This document shows, in pieces, positions 19,839 to 27,368 of a DNA stretch of 64,000 nt (the stretch's first letter is position 1; every line of letters starts with the position of its first letter). This DNA comes from Methanobacteriota archaeon (GTDB taxonomy: Archaea; Methanobacteriota; Methanobacteria; Methanobacteriales; Methanobacteriaceae): contig JAKQFA010000006.1 in the NCBI GenBank assembly GCA_029556335.1, forward strand, positions 248,001 to 312,000. The letters are read 5' to 3'. Under the pieces are notes generated by a model. That model saw only the letters and a list, made by a program, of their open reading frames with translations, was not told the DNA's origin and searched no databases. The translations under genes were made by a program, and so were the position numbers.

Positions 19839-20309
19839 ATGAAAATAGAAGAAGCCATGCAGAGAGAGGTAATCAAATACCAACCAGAGGATCGAATTGT
19901 GGAAGTGGCCCAGAGCTTGCGGGATAATAAGATCAGTGGAGCACCTATCGTGAATAAAGAAGGCCTTCTTGTAGGAATCATTAGTGAGGGTGATATCATG
20001 CGACTTTTAGAGGTACACTCCCCCCGCATTAACCTGATCCTTCCCGCTCCCCTGGATCTTATAGAGTTACCAGTGCGTATGAAATATGAATTGGACGAAA
20101 TTGCAGAAGACATGAACAAGGCTGCATCGGTGCTTATTGGAGAGATAATGACCACCAAGGTGATAACCATAGGTCCTGAAGATGATTTATCTGATGCCGC
20201 CCAACTCATGGACACCCACAATATCAACCGGCTGCCGGTTGTGGATGGAAGTGGTAAGATAGTGGGTCTGGTGACCCGGGGTGATATCATAGCCGCCATG
20301 GTGAGATGA
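19839..20309 (+). CDS. Two-CBS-domain protein
   Basis: 156 aa made almost entirely of a CBS pair (about residues 8-60 and 95-155), each with the GAP/RLPVV and G(I/L)(I/V)(S/T)xGDI pattern. This would bind an adenosyl ligand such as AMP, ATP or SAM. A 30-residue charged insert separates the repeats. The frame opens at 19803, but a GGAGATGG element places the start at GTG 19836 or ATG 19839. Its stop is 1 nt from the cfbC ATG, so it may tune or be coregulated with that reductase. Confidence 0.88.
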   Translation: MKIEEAMQREVIKYQPEDRIVEVAQSLRDNKISGAPIVNKEGLLVGIISEGDIMRLLEVHSPRINLILPAPLDLIELPVRMKYELDEIAEDMNKAASVLIGEIMTTKVITIGPEDDLSDAAQLMDTHNINRLPVVDGSGKIVGLVTRGDIIAAMVR

Positions 20310-20310
20310 G

Positions 20311-21108
20311 ATGAAAAAAACCAGGGGTATTGCTATTTACGGAAAGGGTGGTATTGGAAAATCTACTGTGGTCTCTAATCTGGCTGCTGCCTACTCCCAG
20401 GATGAAAAGGTAATGGTGATAGGCTGTGATCCTAAGGCGGATACCACTCGCACCCTGGTTGGGAGGCGCATCCCCACCATCTTGGACACCATGCGTACCA
20501 ATAAAAACGCCGCCCGGGGAGATGTTTTATTCACTGGCTTTAGTAATGTAATTTGTGTGGAAAGTGGAGGACCTGAACCTGGGGTGGGTTGTGCTGGCCG
20601 GGGAGTAATTGTGGCCATGAGCCTCCTGGAGAAATTAGGAATTTTCGAGGAGGATCTAGGAATAATAATCTACGATGTACTGGGGGATGTGGTTTGTGGG
20701 GGATTCGCAGTCCCACTTCGTGAAAAATATGCTGATGAGGTTTACATTGTAACTTCAGGGGAATACATGGCTCTCTACGCCGCTAACAATATATCTAAGG
20801 GTATAAAGAAACTTAAAGGACAACTGGGTGGCATAATCTGTAACTGCCGTGGAATAGAGCATGAAGAAGATATGGTGAAGGAATTTGCTGAAAGAATCGG
20901 ATCCCATGTGGTTGGGGTCATACCCCGCAGCGAGTTGGTTCAAAAGAGTGAAATCAATGCCCAAACTGTGGTGGAGAAGTTTCCAGAATCAGAACAGTCC
21001 CAGGCCTATCGTCAGCTGGCGGTTTCCATCCTTAGAAACCGGAAATTCGTGGTGCCGGAGCCCATGGATGTGGAAGAATTCGAAGAGTTCTTCCACCAGT
21101 TCAACTAG
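20311..21108 (+). CDS. cfbC: NifH-like reductase, probable CfbC of F430 synthesis
   Basis: ATP-dependent homodimeric iron-sulfur reductase, 265 aa. It has the P-loop GKGGIGKST (residues 11-19) and the two cluster-ligand cysteines Cys94 (GVGCAGRG) and Cys129 (DVVCGGFAVP). It is diverged from true nitrogenase NifH between them (GRRIPTILDTM). No nifD/K-like partner is adjacent. In methanogens this group (NifH cluster IV) is CfbC, which reduces Ni-sirohydrochlorin a,c-diamide with CfbD during coenzyme F430 synthesis. GGTGAGAT precedes the ATG. Confidence 0.78.
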   Translation: MKKTRGIAIYGKGGIGKSTVVSNLAAAYSQDEKVMVIGCDPKADTTRTLVGRRIPTILDTMRTNKNAARGDVLFTGFSNVICVESGGPEPGVGCAGRGVIVAMSLLEKLGIFEEDLGIIIYDVLGDVVCGGFAVPLREKYADEVYIVTSGEYMALYAANNISKGIKKLKGQLGGIICNCRGIEHEEDMVKEFAERIGSHVVGVIPRSELVQKSEINAQTVVEKFPESEQSQAYRQLAVSILRNRKFVVPEPMDVEEFEEFFHQFN

Positions 21109-21123
21109 TTTATTAAAGTGCTC

Positions 21124-21573
21124 CTAAATTAAATCAAGAAGAGTTTTTTGCTCCTGTTTCAGATGATTAAAGGCATCTTGGCAGGCTTCAACCGCTCCAA
21201 AACAGTTACTAAAGTAGAAAAGATGGGACTGGCACCCACAGTCCGAACAGCCAAATCCCTTTACCCCCATTCCCCCTTTGGAAATCTCGTGTGCCACTTG
21301 ACATTCCAGGCGCTCATGAGTAATGGTGTACATCACTTCTGCTATTTCTGAATGGTCACTTTCAAGTAAATAGTCTACATGCCAGTGCAACTTCTTCTCC
21401 GCCCTTAGGTGACGATTAATACGGGCTGTTAGAGAATTAAGAGCAGAGCCTACGTACACGTAACATCCATCTTCAAAGTTAATTTTTCCTTTTTTCCCAA
21501 CTTGAATGGTAGATTTTTCTTTTAAATTAATAATAAGGCAATACACGCCTCGTAAGGGGTTTTTATCCGTCAT
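21124..21573 (-). CDS. GIY-YIG nuclease-fold protein, DUF123
   Basis: 149 aa DUF123 protein. The compact GIY-YIG-like core reads RGVYCLIINL followed by GCYVYVGSALNSLTARINRH. Histidines and acidic residues of the fold are present (LHWHVDYLL). A Cys/His-rich segment (GFGCSDCGCQSHLF) could bind metal. The family occurs alone or fused to endonuclease III in archaea; the substrate is unknown. It converges with cfbC. Confidence 0.85.
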   Translation of the reverse strand: MTDKNPLRGVYCLIINLKEKSTIQVGKKGKINFEDGCYVYVGSALNSLTARINRHLRAEKKLHWHVDYLLESDHSEIAEVMYTITHERLECQVAHEISKGGMGVKGFGCSDCGCQSHLFYFSNCFGAVEACQDAFNHLKQEQKTLLDLI

Positions 21574-21710
21574 TTTATCCTTTGAGTATTGTCATTATCT
21601 TGTAAAATGGTTACCTTTGAGTTGAACCATTTTATTATATGACTAAACAAATTAGTTATCTGTGCCGTTGAATTTGGATACTATTTCTAAGAATAAAGGA
21701 GTTTTAAATT

Positions 21711-22136
21711 ATGGAATTCGCATTCAAAGCACATGGACATCCCAACGTTACCTCCCAGCACCGCTCCACATTGGAGGTAACCCGAGATCAGGATATAGGA
21801 AAAACAGCCGATTGTATCATTGGTGTTTCGGCTGACTCGGTAATGGAAGACATCCCCTCTCAGATGAAAATGGCCTTAAAAAAAGAAAATACTATTATAA
21901 AATTAATTTTAAAGACAGAAAATGCTCAGGATGAAATATCAGGACATGGTCATCCCCATCTAACCCTGGATCATCCCACGGACATGGTATGTCGCACCAG
22001 TAACTACACCTGCAGCCGCACCCTTATGATCAGGGCAAACAAGGCGGCATGTGACCTGGACCCCATTTTAATAGAAGATTTAAAGGATGGCAAAGTACTG
22101 GAAGTGAAGATCATAATTGATGAAAGCCATGAATAG
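21711..22136 (+). CDS. Conserved archaeal protein, DUF371
   Basis: 141 aa, recognised as DUF371 by its opening FKAHGHPNVTSQHRSTLEVT and the segment GHGHPHLTLDHPTDMVCRTS with repeated His-Pro motifs, then CSRTLMIRANKAA. It is confined to archaea; no biochemical role is known to me. The His-rich motifs suggest metal or phosphate binding. GGAG precedes the ATG. Confidence 0.85.
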   Translation: MEFAFKAHGHPNVTSQHRSTLEVTRDQDIGKTADCIIGVSADSVMEDIPSQMKMALKKENTIIKLILKTENAQDEISGHGHPHLTLDHPTDMVCRTSNYTCSRTLMIRANKAACDLDPILIEDLKDGKVLEVKIIIDESHE

Positions 22137-22177
22137 CCTTAGATTAGAATAAATAAATTTATAAAAACAGGTTAAAA

Positions 22178-22264
<87 letters not shown>

Positions 22265-22401
22265 ATTTAATATTAATTGATTCCGAGAATTAATAGAGCA
22301 TACCCTACTTTTTTTCTTTCCCTATTTAAATGTTGCCCCACTTTAATCACCCAAACTTAATACTTAAGGGCCACTCAAATATTTATCATAGGGGTGAAGA
22401 T

Positions 22402-22707
22402 ATGGAGGCGGTGAAGATTATGGGGGATGATTTATTGGTTGATATCGAAGTTACACCCCGTTCCCACCATTTCGGCCTGGCCGGTTACAATGCCTGGAGG
22501 AAAACCCTGGAAGTGAAAATAAAATCCCCTCCAATTAAGGGAAAGGCCAATAAAGAGATAATCAAAGAGTTCTCCCAGTTAACTGGCTGCCCAGTTGAAT
22601 TGGAATCAGGACTTAAGAGTCAGCAAAAGACCATAAGAATTAGGGGAATGTCCAAAAAAGATTTTCTTAAAATCGTGGACTCTCATTGTGAAGCTAAATC
22701 CGGTTAA
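22402..22707 (+). CDS. DUF167 (YggU-like) protein
   Basis: 101 aa. The conserved DUF167 segment WRKTLEVKIKSPPIKGKANKEIIKEF is followed by a C-terminal half with a Gly/Lys-rich loop (ESGLKSQQKTIRIRGM). The frame is open from 22330, but the ATG at 22402 has GGGGTGA at normal spacing and fits the family length. Function unknown; widely conserved. Confidence 0.88.
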   Translation: MEAVKIMGDDLLVDIEVTPRSHHFGLAGYNAWRKTLEVKIKSPPIKGKANKEIIKEFSQLTGCPVELESGLKSQQKTIRIRGMSKKDFLKIVDSHCEAKSG

Positions 22708-22845
22708 ATAACCAGATATTCAACTTCCCACTAATTATCCCGGATGACACCTATAATTTGATATAATTGAAAGAGAGATTAAATAAATAAGATCACCACT
22801 GTAGAACAGATCAAACTAGTTTAATGCCTTTAGGGGGTATCTATT

Positions 22846-23691
22846 ATGAAAGCTGTAATACCTGCTGCAGGATTGGGAACCAGATTTTTACCGGCTACTA
22901 AGGCTCAACCCAAAGAAATGTTACCTGTATTTAATAAACCCACCATTCAGTACGTGGTTGAGGAAGCAGTGGCTTCCGGAATTGATGATATTCTAATCAT
23001 CACTGGTAAGGGGAAACGTTCCATTGAGGATCACTTTGATCGTTCCTTCGAGCTGGAGTTTTTCCTGAAAAATTGCGGTAAAATTGATTACCTGGTTGAA
23101 ATTGAAGCCATATCTGACATGGCTGACATATACTATGTGCGTCAGAAGGAACAGAAAGGTCTGGGAGATGCCATACTCTGTGCCCAGAAACATGTAGATG
23201 GAGATCCCTTTGCAGTCCTTTTAGGCGATACCATCACCCAGCACAGCACACCCTGCACTAAAAACCTTATGGATGTTTATGAAAAGTATAATGCGTCAGC
23301 CATTGCCATAGAAAAGGTTCCCCAGGATAAAATCGAGAGATATGGCATTATTAAAGGCAAGGAAGTAGAAAATTCAGTGTATCGCATTGATGATATGGTG
23401 GAAAAACCACCTTTAAATAAGGCCCCCTCTGATCTGGCCATCACCGGCCGGTATATACTGCAACCGGAAATATTTGATTTTCTGGAGGAAGTGCCACCTG
23501 GGGTGGGGGGGGAAATACAGCTAACCGATGCCATGCGCCTTTTAGATGAGATTTATGGCCACGTTTTCCCTGGCCGCATCTACGACATAGGAACCACACT
23601 GGAGTGGCTTAAAAGCTCTCTGGAGATAGCTCTGGAGAATCCGGAAGTAGGGGAAGAAATGAGGGAGTATTTGAATGAAATAATGAAATAA
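22846..23691 (+). CDS. galU: UTP--glucose-1-phosphate uridylyltransferase GalU
   Basis: Makes UDP-glucose from UTP and glucose-1-phosphate. 281 aa with the nucleotidyltransferase start IPAAGLGTRFLPATKAQPKEMLPV, the metal/base-binding LLGDTI, VEKP and the late GGEIQLTDAM motif. Strong SD GGGGGTAT. It faces galE across a 390-nt gap; together they supply UDP-glucose and UDP-galactose for envelope glycans. Confidence 0.95.
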   Translation: MKAVIPAAGLGTRFLPATKAQPKEMLPVFNKPTIQYVVEEAVASGIDDILIITGKGKRSIEDHFDRSFELEFFLKNCGKIDYLVEIEAISDMADIYYVRQKEQKGLGDAILCAQKHVDGDPFAVLLGDTITQHSTPCTKNLMDVYEKYNASAIAIEKVPQDKIERYGIIKGKEVENSVYRIDDMVEKPPLNKAPSDLAITGRYILQPEIFDFLEEVPPGVGGEIQLTDAMRLLDEIYGHVFPGRIYDIGTTLEWLKSSLEIALENPEVGEEMREYLNEIMK

Positions 23692-23753
23692 AATACCTTT
23701 TTTTCTCCAATGGATTAATTTTCTTGGAATCATTCAGCTACTAAACCGATAAT

Positions 23754-24027
23754 TCAGGATTTATTCAGATAAACTATGAAAACATAACCAGCTAAATAAA
23801 TCAGGAACACTGCAATTCCAAAATGCCATTCAAAGCTGGGAACATATATTGAGGTGTGAAAAAAGGTGTAGATCAGGATTGAATCTGAAAATAAGAAAAA
23901 TCGATATCATCACTGTAATAAAAAAAGTTCCTGAAGAGACGTATATCAGAAATAAAGGATTTTCAGTGCTCATAAAGACAAAAAATTTGGATAAAAGAGA
24001 AATCAGGAATAAAGCTGATATAACCAT
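23754..24027 (-). pseudogene. Possible frameshifted small membrane protein
   Basis: From an ATG at 24027 one frame encodes two membrane segments (about residues 1-20 and 27-47) and then runs off into SHLNICSQL and a stop. Dropping one T from the run of six T near 23865 (minus strand) leads into a frame that adds a third hydrophobic segment (HFGIAVFLIYLAGYVFIVYL) and stops at 23754, a plausible 90-residue protein. No good SD is seen before the ATG. AT-rich DNA can mimic membrane helices, so this is tentative. The rest of the 23692-24081 gap holds nothing recognisable. Confidence 0.35.
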
Positions 24028-24081
24028 GCTCAGAGTCTAGGAAAAAAATTTTTTTGATATCCATTCTTTAACATCTTTGAT

Positions 24082-25047
24082 TTAATCTCTTTCATGCCAT
24101 TCCCATGCAGTCTTGATGATCCGAGTTAGTTCATCATATTTTGGTTGCCATTTCAGGATTTCACGGGCCTTCTTTGAACTTCCAACCAGTATGGGTGGAT
24201 CACCAGGCCGCCTATCTGTTTCAGTGGCTTTGATCTTTCTACCTGTGACCTTTCTGGCCTCTTCAATTACTTCTTTCACTGAAAATCCGTTACCATTCCC
24301 CAAGTTGAAAACATCACTCTTACCCCCATCTTCAAGATACTTCAAGGCCTTTATGTGGGCATCTGCCAGATCAGTAACGTGGATATAATCTCTGATGCAG
24401 GTACCGTCATCTGTGGGGTAGTCGGTGCCGAAGATCTTTATATCCTCTCTTTTCCCACTGGCAGCGTCCAGTACGAGGGGTATGAGGTGAGTTTCAGGGT
24501 CATGCCTTTCTCCTAATTCACCTTCTGGATCTGCCCCTGCAGCATTAAAATACCGTAGTGAAGCACAGCGAAGACCATATGCTGAACTATAATCTGTTAA
24601 AATCTGTTCTACCATATGCTTTCCCTTTCCGTAAGGGTTTATGGGTTTTTGCGGATGTTCTTCGGTTATGGGGATCTCAGTAGGGTTACCATAGGTGGCG
24701 CAAGTAGAGGAGAAAACCAACTTTTCAACATCAAACTCCAGCATAGACTCCAACAAATTTAATGTGTTCCTTAAGTTGTTCAAATAATATTTCTGGGGAT
24801 CTTGCACAGATTCACCAACGTAGGTGAAGGCTGCAAAGTGCATCACTGCCTCCAAACAATAATCCTGAAATATCCTCCTGATTTCGCGGGTATTGGAGAG
24901 ATCAACACGCTCCAGGATCCCCCATTTCACAAAATCATCATGACCATAGCTTAAATTATCAAGGACAACCGTTTCATATCCTTGTTTATTTAACTCCTTG
25001 TTAACATGGGAGCCAATATAACCTGCTCCTCCAGTGACCAGTATCAT
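24082..25047 (-). CDS. galE: UDP-glucose 4-epimerase GalE
   Basis: Interconverts UDP-glucose and UDP-galactose with tightly bound NAD. 321 aa extended short-chain dehydrogenase: TGGAGYIGSHV at the N-terminus, the substrate Ser/Thr segment SSTCATYG, the catalytic pair YGKGK, RYFNAAGADPEG and CIRDYIHVTDLADAH. GGGAGGTAAGG precedes the ATG. Confidence 0.95.
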   Translation of the reverse strand: MILVTGGAGYIGSHVNKELNKQGYETVVLDNLSYGHDDFVKWGILERVDLSNTREIRRIFQDYCLEAVMHFAAFTYVGESVQDPQKYYLNNLRNTLNLLESMLEFDVEKLVFSSTCATYGNPTEIPITEEHPQKPINPYGKGKHMVEQILTDYSSAYGLRCASLRYFNAAGADPEGELGERHDPETHLIPLVLDAASGKREDIKIFGTDYPTDDGTCIRDYIHVTDLADAHIKALKYLEDGGKSDVFNLGNGNGFSVKEVIEEARKVTGRKIKATETDRRPGDPPILVGSSKKAREILKWQPKYDELTRIIKTAWEWHERD

Positions 25048-25515
25048 CCTTACCTCCCTATTTAACTACTATTTTTAGGTCGCGTAATATAATATGATGG
25101 TACGGAAAAAAATATTTTCATAAAAAAGGTGTGCTGGGTCTTATTAATAAAATTCCTATAAATAAAACATTATTTGGAATTTAAACTATGCCAAATTTCT
25201 TTTAACACGATTCGGATGTTTAATCATGAATATTGTTTACTTTTAAGGAAATGAAGATATAATTTATAATATTAAGGAATGATTTTTTTATAAATTTAAG
25301 TTTTAATCCAACTAATTTCTATAAAATATCAAATAAGATGCATTGTTAAAAATAGTAAAATTTGATCCACTCTTTGATGGTTTTAAATCTAAAGGAGAGT
25401 GTTTTAACGTCATTTCCACCGATTTTAAATGAAAAATTTTATTAGATTGGTTAGAAGACAAAATCTTACCCACGGCAATGTTGCTGTTACACAGCGATAT
25501 GTGGAGGCGGTATAA
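25048..25515. other. AT-rich intergenic region upstream of a secreted-protein gene
   Basis: Very AT-rich; presumably holds the galE promoter (minus) and the promoter of the secreted protein (plus). Apart from the GGAGGCGGT Shine-Dalgarno at 25503-25511 nothing specific is supported. A 70-codon minus-strand frame at 25312-25524 has no SD and no family resemblance. Confidence 0.4.
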
Positions 25516-26199
25516 ATTAAACATAAACCAATCTATGCAATATTGTTAATAGCGGGTATGGTTATTTTTTTTCTGCCTATCGGGGTAAATATCGATGAAT
25601 TAATGCCACAGGAAACTTCACAGATACTTGTCGATAAAAAAACTGTAGAATTGAATGCAGATCATAAATCAAATAAACAATACATGGATAACAGTTACAA
25701 TACCGTGCGTTCATTAATGACCTACAGGTGCAGTTATCAACCGATCAAACCATCCAAATACAAAACTTACCGTACATACCGTTACAAATACGTCTACAAA
25801 TGGAAAAAGATAGGCAAAAAATGGAAACGGGTACGGTACTTGGTAAAAATCAAGAAGGTTCAAAATAAAAGAACTGCATCGACTAAAGCGGTTTCAGCTA
25901 GTCAAAAAACCTCAACCAAAGTGACACAAGGCAACCCAGTCATAACTGCTGACTATGTGGAAGCAGACGCAAGGTGTTCCTGTAGTCTATCAACTGATTA
26001 CAACATTCATCATGGTAAATACCTAAATTACTGCCCGCACTGTAAAAAAAATGGTGTTCTAAGCTATACCAATGCTCAGGGATGTCCGGAAGGTATGTTC
26101 TACTGCGATGTGGCCAAAGGCGGATGTGATGCCGATTACTGCATTGTTCATGGTAAAGAACATGTGAATAACAAGCCTGCATACCTAACACCTGCCTAG
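25516..26199 (+). CDS. Secreted basic protein with C-terminal Cys-rich domain (probable ATT start)
   Basis: No ATG/GTG/TTG gives a full signal peptide: the first is TTG 25543. In frame upstream, an ATT at 25516 follows GGAGGCGGT by four nt and yields a classical signal sequence (KHKPIYAILLIAGMVIFFLP). From ATT the protein is 227 aa. The middle is very basic, with alternating Tyr/Lys/Arg (KTYRTYRYKYVYKWKK). A C-terminal domain has eight cysteines in paired motifs (CSCS, CPHCKK, a Cys in QGCPEG, YCDVAKGGCDADYC) and His. I have seen this Cys domain on exported methanobacterial proteins, but no function is known; metal or pseudomurein binding is a guess. Confidence 0.75.
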   Translation: MKHKPIYAILLIAGMVIFFLPIGVNIDELMPQETSQILVDKKTVELNADHKSNKQYMDNSYNTVRSLMTYRCSYQPIKPSKYKTYRTYRYKYVYKWKKIGKKWKRVRYLVKIKKVQNKRTASTKAVSASQKTSTKVTQGNPVITADYVEADARCSCSLSTDYNIHHGKYLNYCPHCKKNGVLSYTNAQGCPEGMFYCDVAKGGCDADYCIVHGKEHVNNKPAYLTPA

Positions 26200-26240
26200 T
26201 CTGTTCAACGCAGGACAGACTATTTTCCTTTTTTTATTTT
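26198..26240 (+). terminator. Stem-loop plus T-run terminator
   Basis: AGTCTGTTC pairs with AGGACAGACT (nine pairs, one G-T) around a short loop and is followed by a T-rich tract to 26240. The stem overlaps the stop codon of the secreted-protein gene. Confidence 0.6.
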
Positions 26241-26289
26241 CTATCAAAACATATAATTAAGGCCTGTTTATAAATAATTAAATGATACT

Positions 26290-26772
26290 ATGGATTTCAG
26301 GGTATTACTGGTCATAATTTCGATATTAATAGTTACAGCTACTGGTTGTGTACAGGAAGATACTAATAATTCTTATAAATATTCAACTGACAATAAAACA
26401 ACCTCCAATCCACTTAATAATAATACAACATCTGTCGAATATTCAGCCGGAGAAATAACTGGAAAATGTTACCATGTGGTGGATGGAGATACCATAGACG
26501 TTGAGGGAGTAGGTAGAATTCGTTTTGTAGGTGTTAACACCCCTGAAAGAGGAGAACCAGGATACACTGAGGCTAAACAATACGTTAAGGACCAGTGTCT
26601 CTACCAAACGGTTTCATTAGATATTGATGATAAAAAACCCAAGGATAAATACGGGCGTACCCTAGCTGTGGTCTACGTGAGAGGCCTTAACCTAAATCAG
26701 CAGCTGTTAAAAAAAGGGTACGCAGAGATCATGTACATACCCCCCTCTGAATTTGATCCCTACTCCTGGTGA
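26290..26772 (+). CDS. Thermonuclease (SNase)-like lipoprotein
   Basis: 160 aa exported nuclease-fold protein. A signal sequence ends in the lipobox TATGC (Cys20), followed by an Asn/Thr-rich spacer. The SNase domain spans about residues 55-155 and carries VVDGDTIDV, the first catalytic Arg in RIRFVGVNTPE, and DKYGRTLAVVYV with the second. The fold ends soon after, as in short SNases. It would sit on the outer face of the membrane and degrade nucleic acid. It follows the secreted Cys-rich gene but behind a terminator. Confidence 0.88.
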   Translation: MDFRVLLVIISILIVTATGCVQEDTNNSYKYSTDNKTTSNPLNNNTTSVEYSAGEITGKCYHVVDGDTIDVEGVGRIRFVGVNTPERGEPGYTEAKQYVKDQCLYQTVSLDIDDKKPKDKYGRTLAVVYVRGLNLNQQLLKKGYAEIMYIPPSEFDPYSW

Positions 26773-26775
26773 TTA

Positions 26776-27315
26776 TTATTTCCTTAACAGGCGATAATAG
26801 GTACCATCCTTCTGATGCGTTTTGGATAAAAGACCTTTGTTCTGCAGTGAGTTTAGAAGATTATAAATCTTAAGGTTACTTAGTTTGAGATCTCCATACA
26901 ACAGATGTCCCTCCAGTAAATGGCGAGACACAAATCCTGATTCGTCTGCCAATTTTTTTATTACTAATAAAGATTCACGCTCAGTTTGGGAAAGTTCTAC
27001 TGATACTTCCCCGATGACACGGGTCTCTGGTGTTCCCCCTTTATCGGGAATTTCTGGTTGTGGTGTTTTTTCAATCATTTTAAACTCTTCAACAACTTCA
27101 TCTGGAGACTTGGATTCAGCTTCCACCATTTTAACCTTGCCCCTGGCGAAGGTGATTGTTCCCCTGGATTTCAAGGAATGGATTGCTTCGTGCAGTTGCT
27201 CATCATCCAGGTCCAGATCCAATTTCAGAATGCTCAATGGGACGCCTTCGGTGTATTCCGCCTGGAAGTATCTTAAGGAGTTCAGGATCAGGGTTTCTTG
27301 GTGGGGATGGGGCAT
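26776..27315 (-). CDS. Winged-helix protein of unknown role
   Basis: 179 aa. The N-terminal 60 residues and the C-terminal 70 residues each look like winged-helix modules (ILNSLRYFQAEY...LHEAIHSLKSRGTITF and NLKIYNLLNSLQNKGLLSK). They are joined by a polar, Pro-rich linker. Probably a DNA-binding or adaptor protein. It lies 53 nt downstream of rad50 on the same strand, so it may be the last gene of the repair operon, though it has its own GAGGGTAT SD. Confidence 0.7.
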   Translation of the reverse strand: MPHPHQETLILNSLRYFQAEYTEGVPLSILKLDLDLDDEQLHEAIHSLKSRGTITFARGKVKMVEAESKSPDEVVEEFKMIEKTPQPEIPDKGGTPETRVIGEVSVELSQTERESLLVIKKLADESGFVSRHLLEGHLLYGDLKLSNLKIYNLLNSLQNKGLLSKTHQKDGTYYRLLRK

Positions 27316-27368
27316 GATACCCTCTTAAATAACTTTATTTAGTGATCACTATTCCTAAAAGTCATCGC

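Noticed and set aside
20311..21108. Nitrogenase iron protein NifH
   Set aside because: Motifs of the superfamily are present but the sequence between the cluster cysteines and P-loop departs from NifH and no nifD/K/I genes are adjacent; CfbC fits better.
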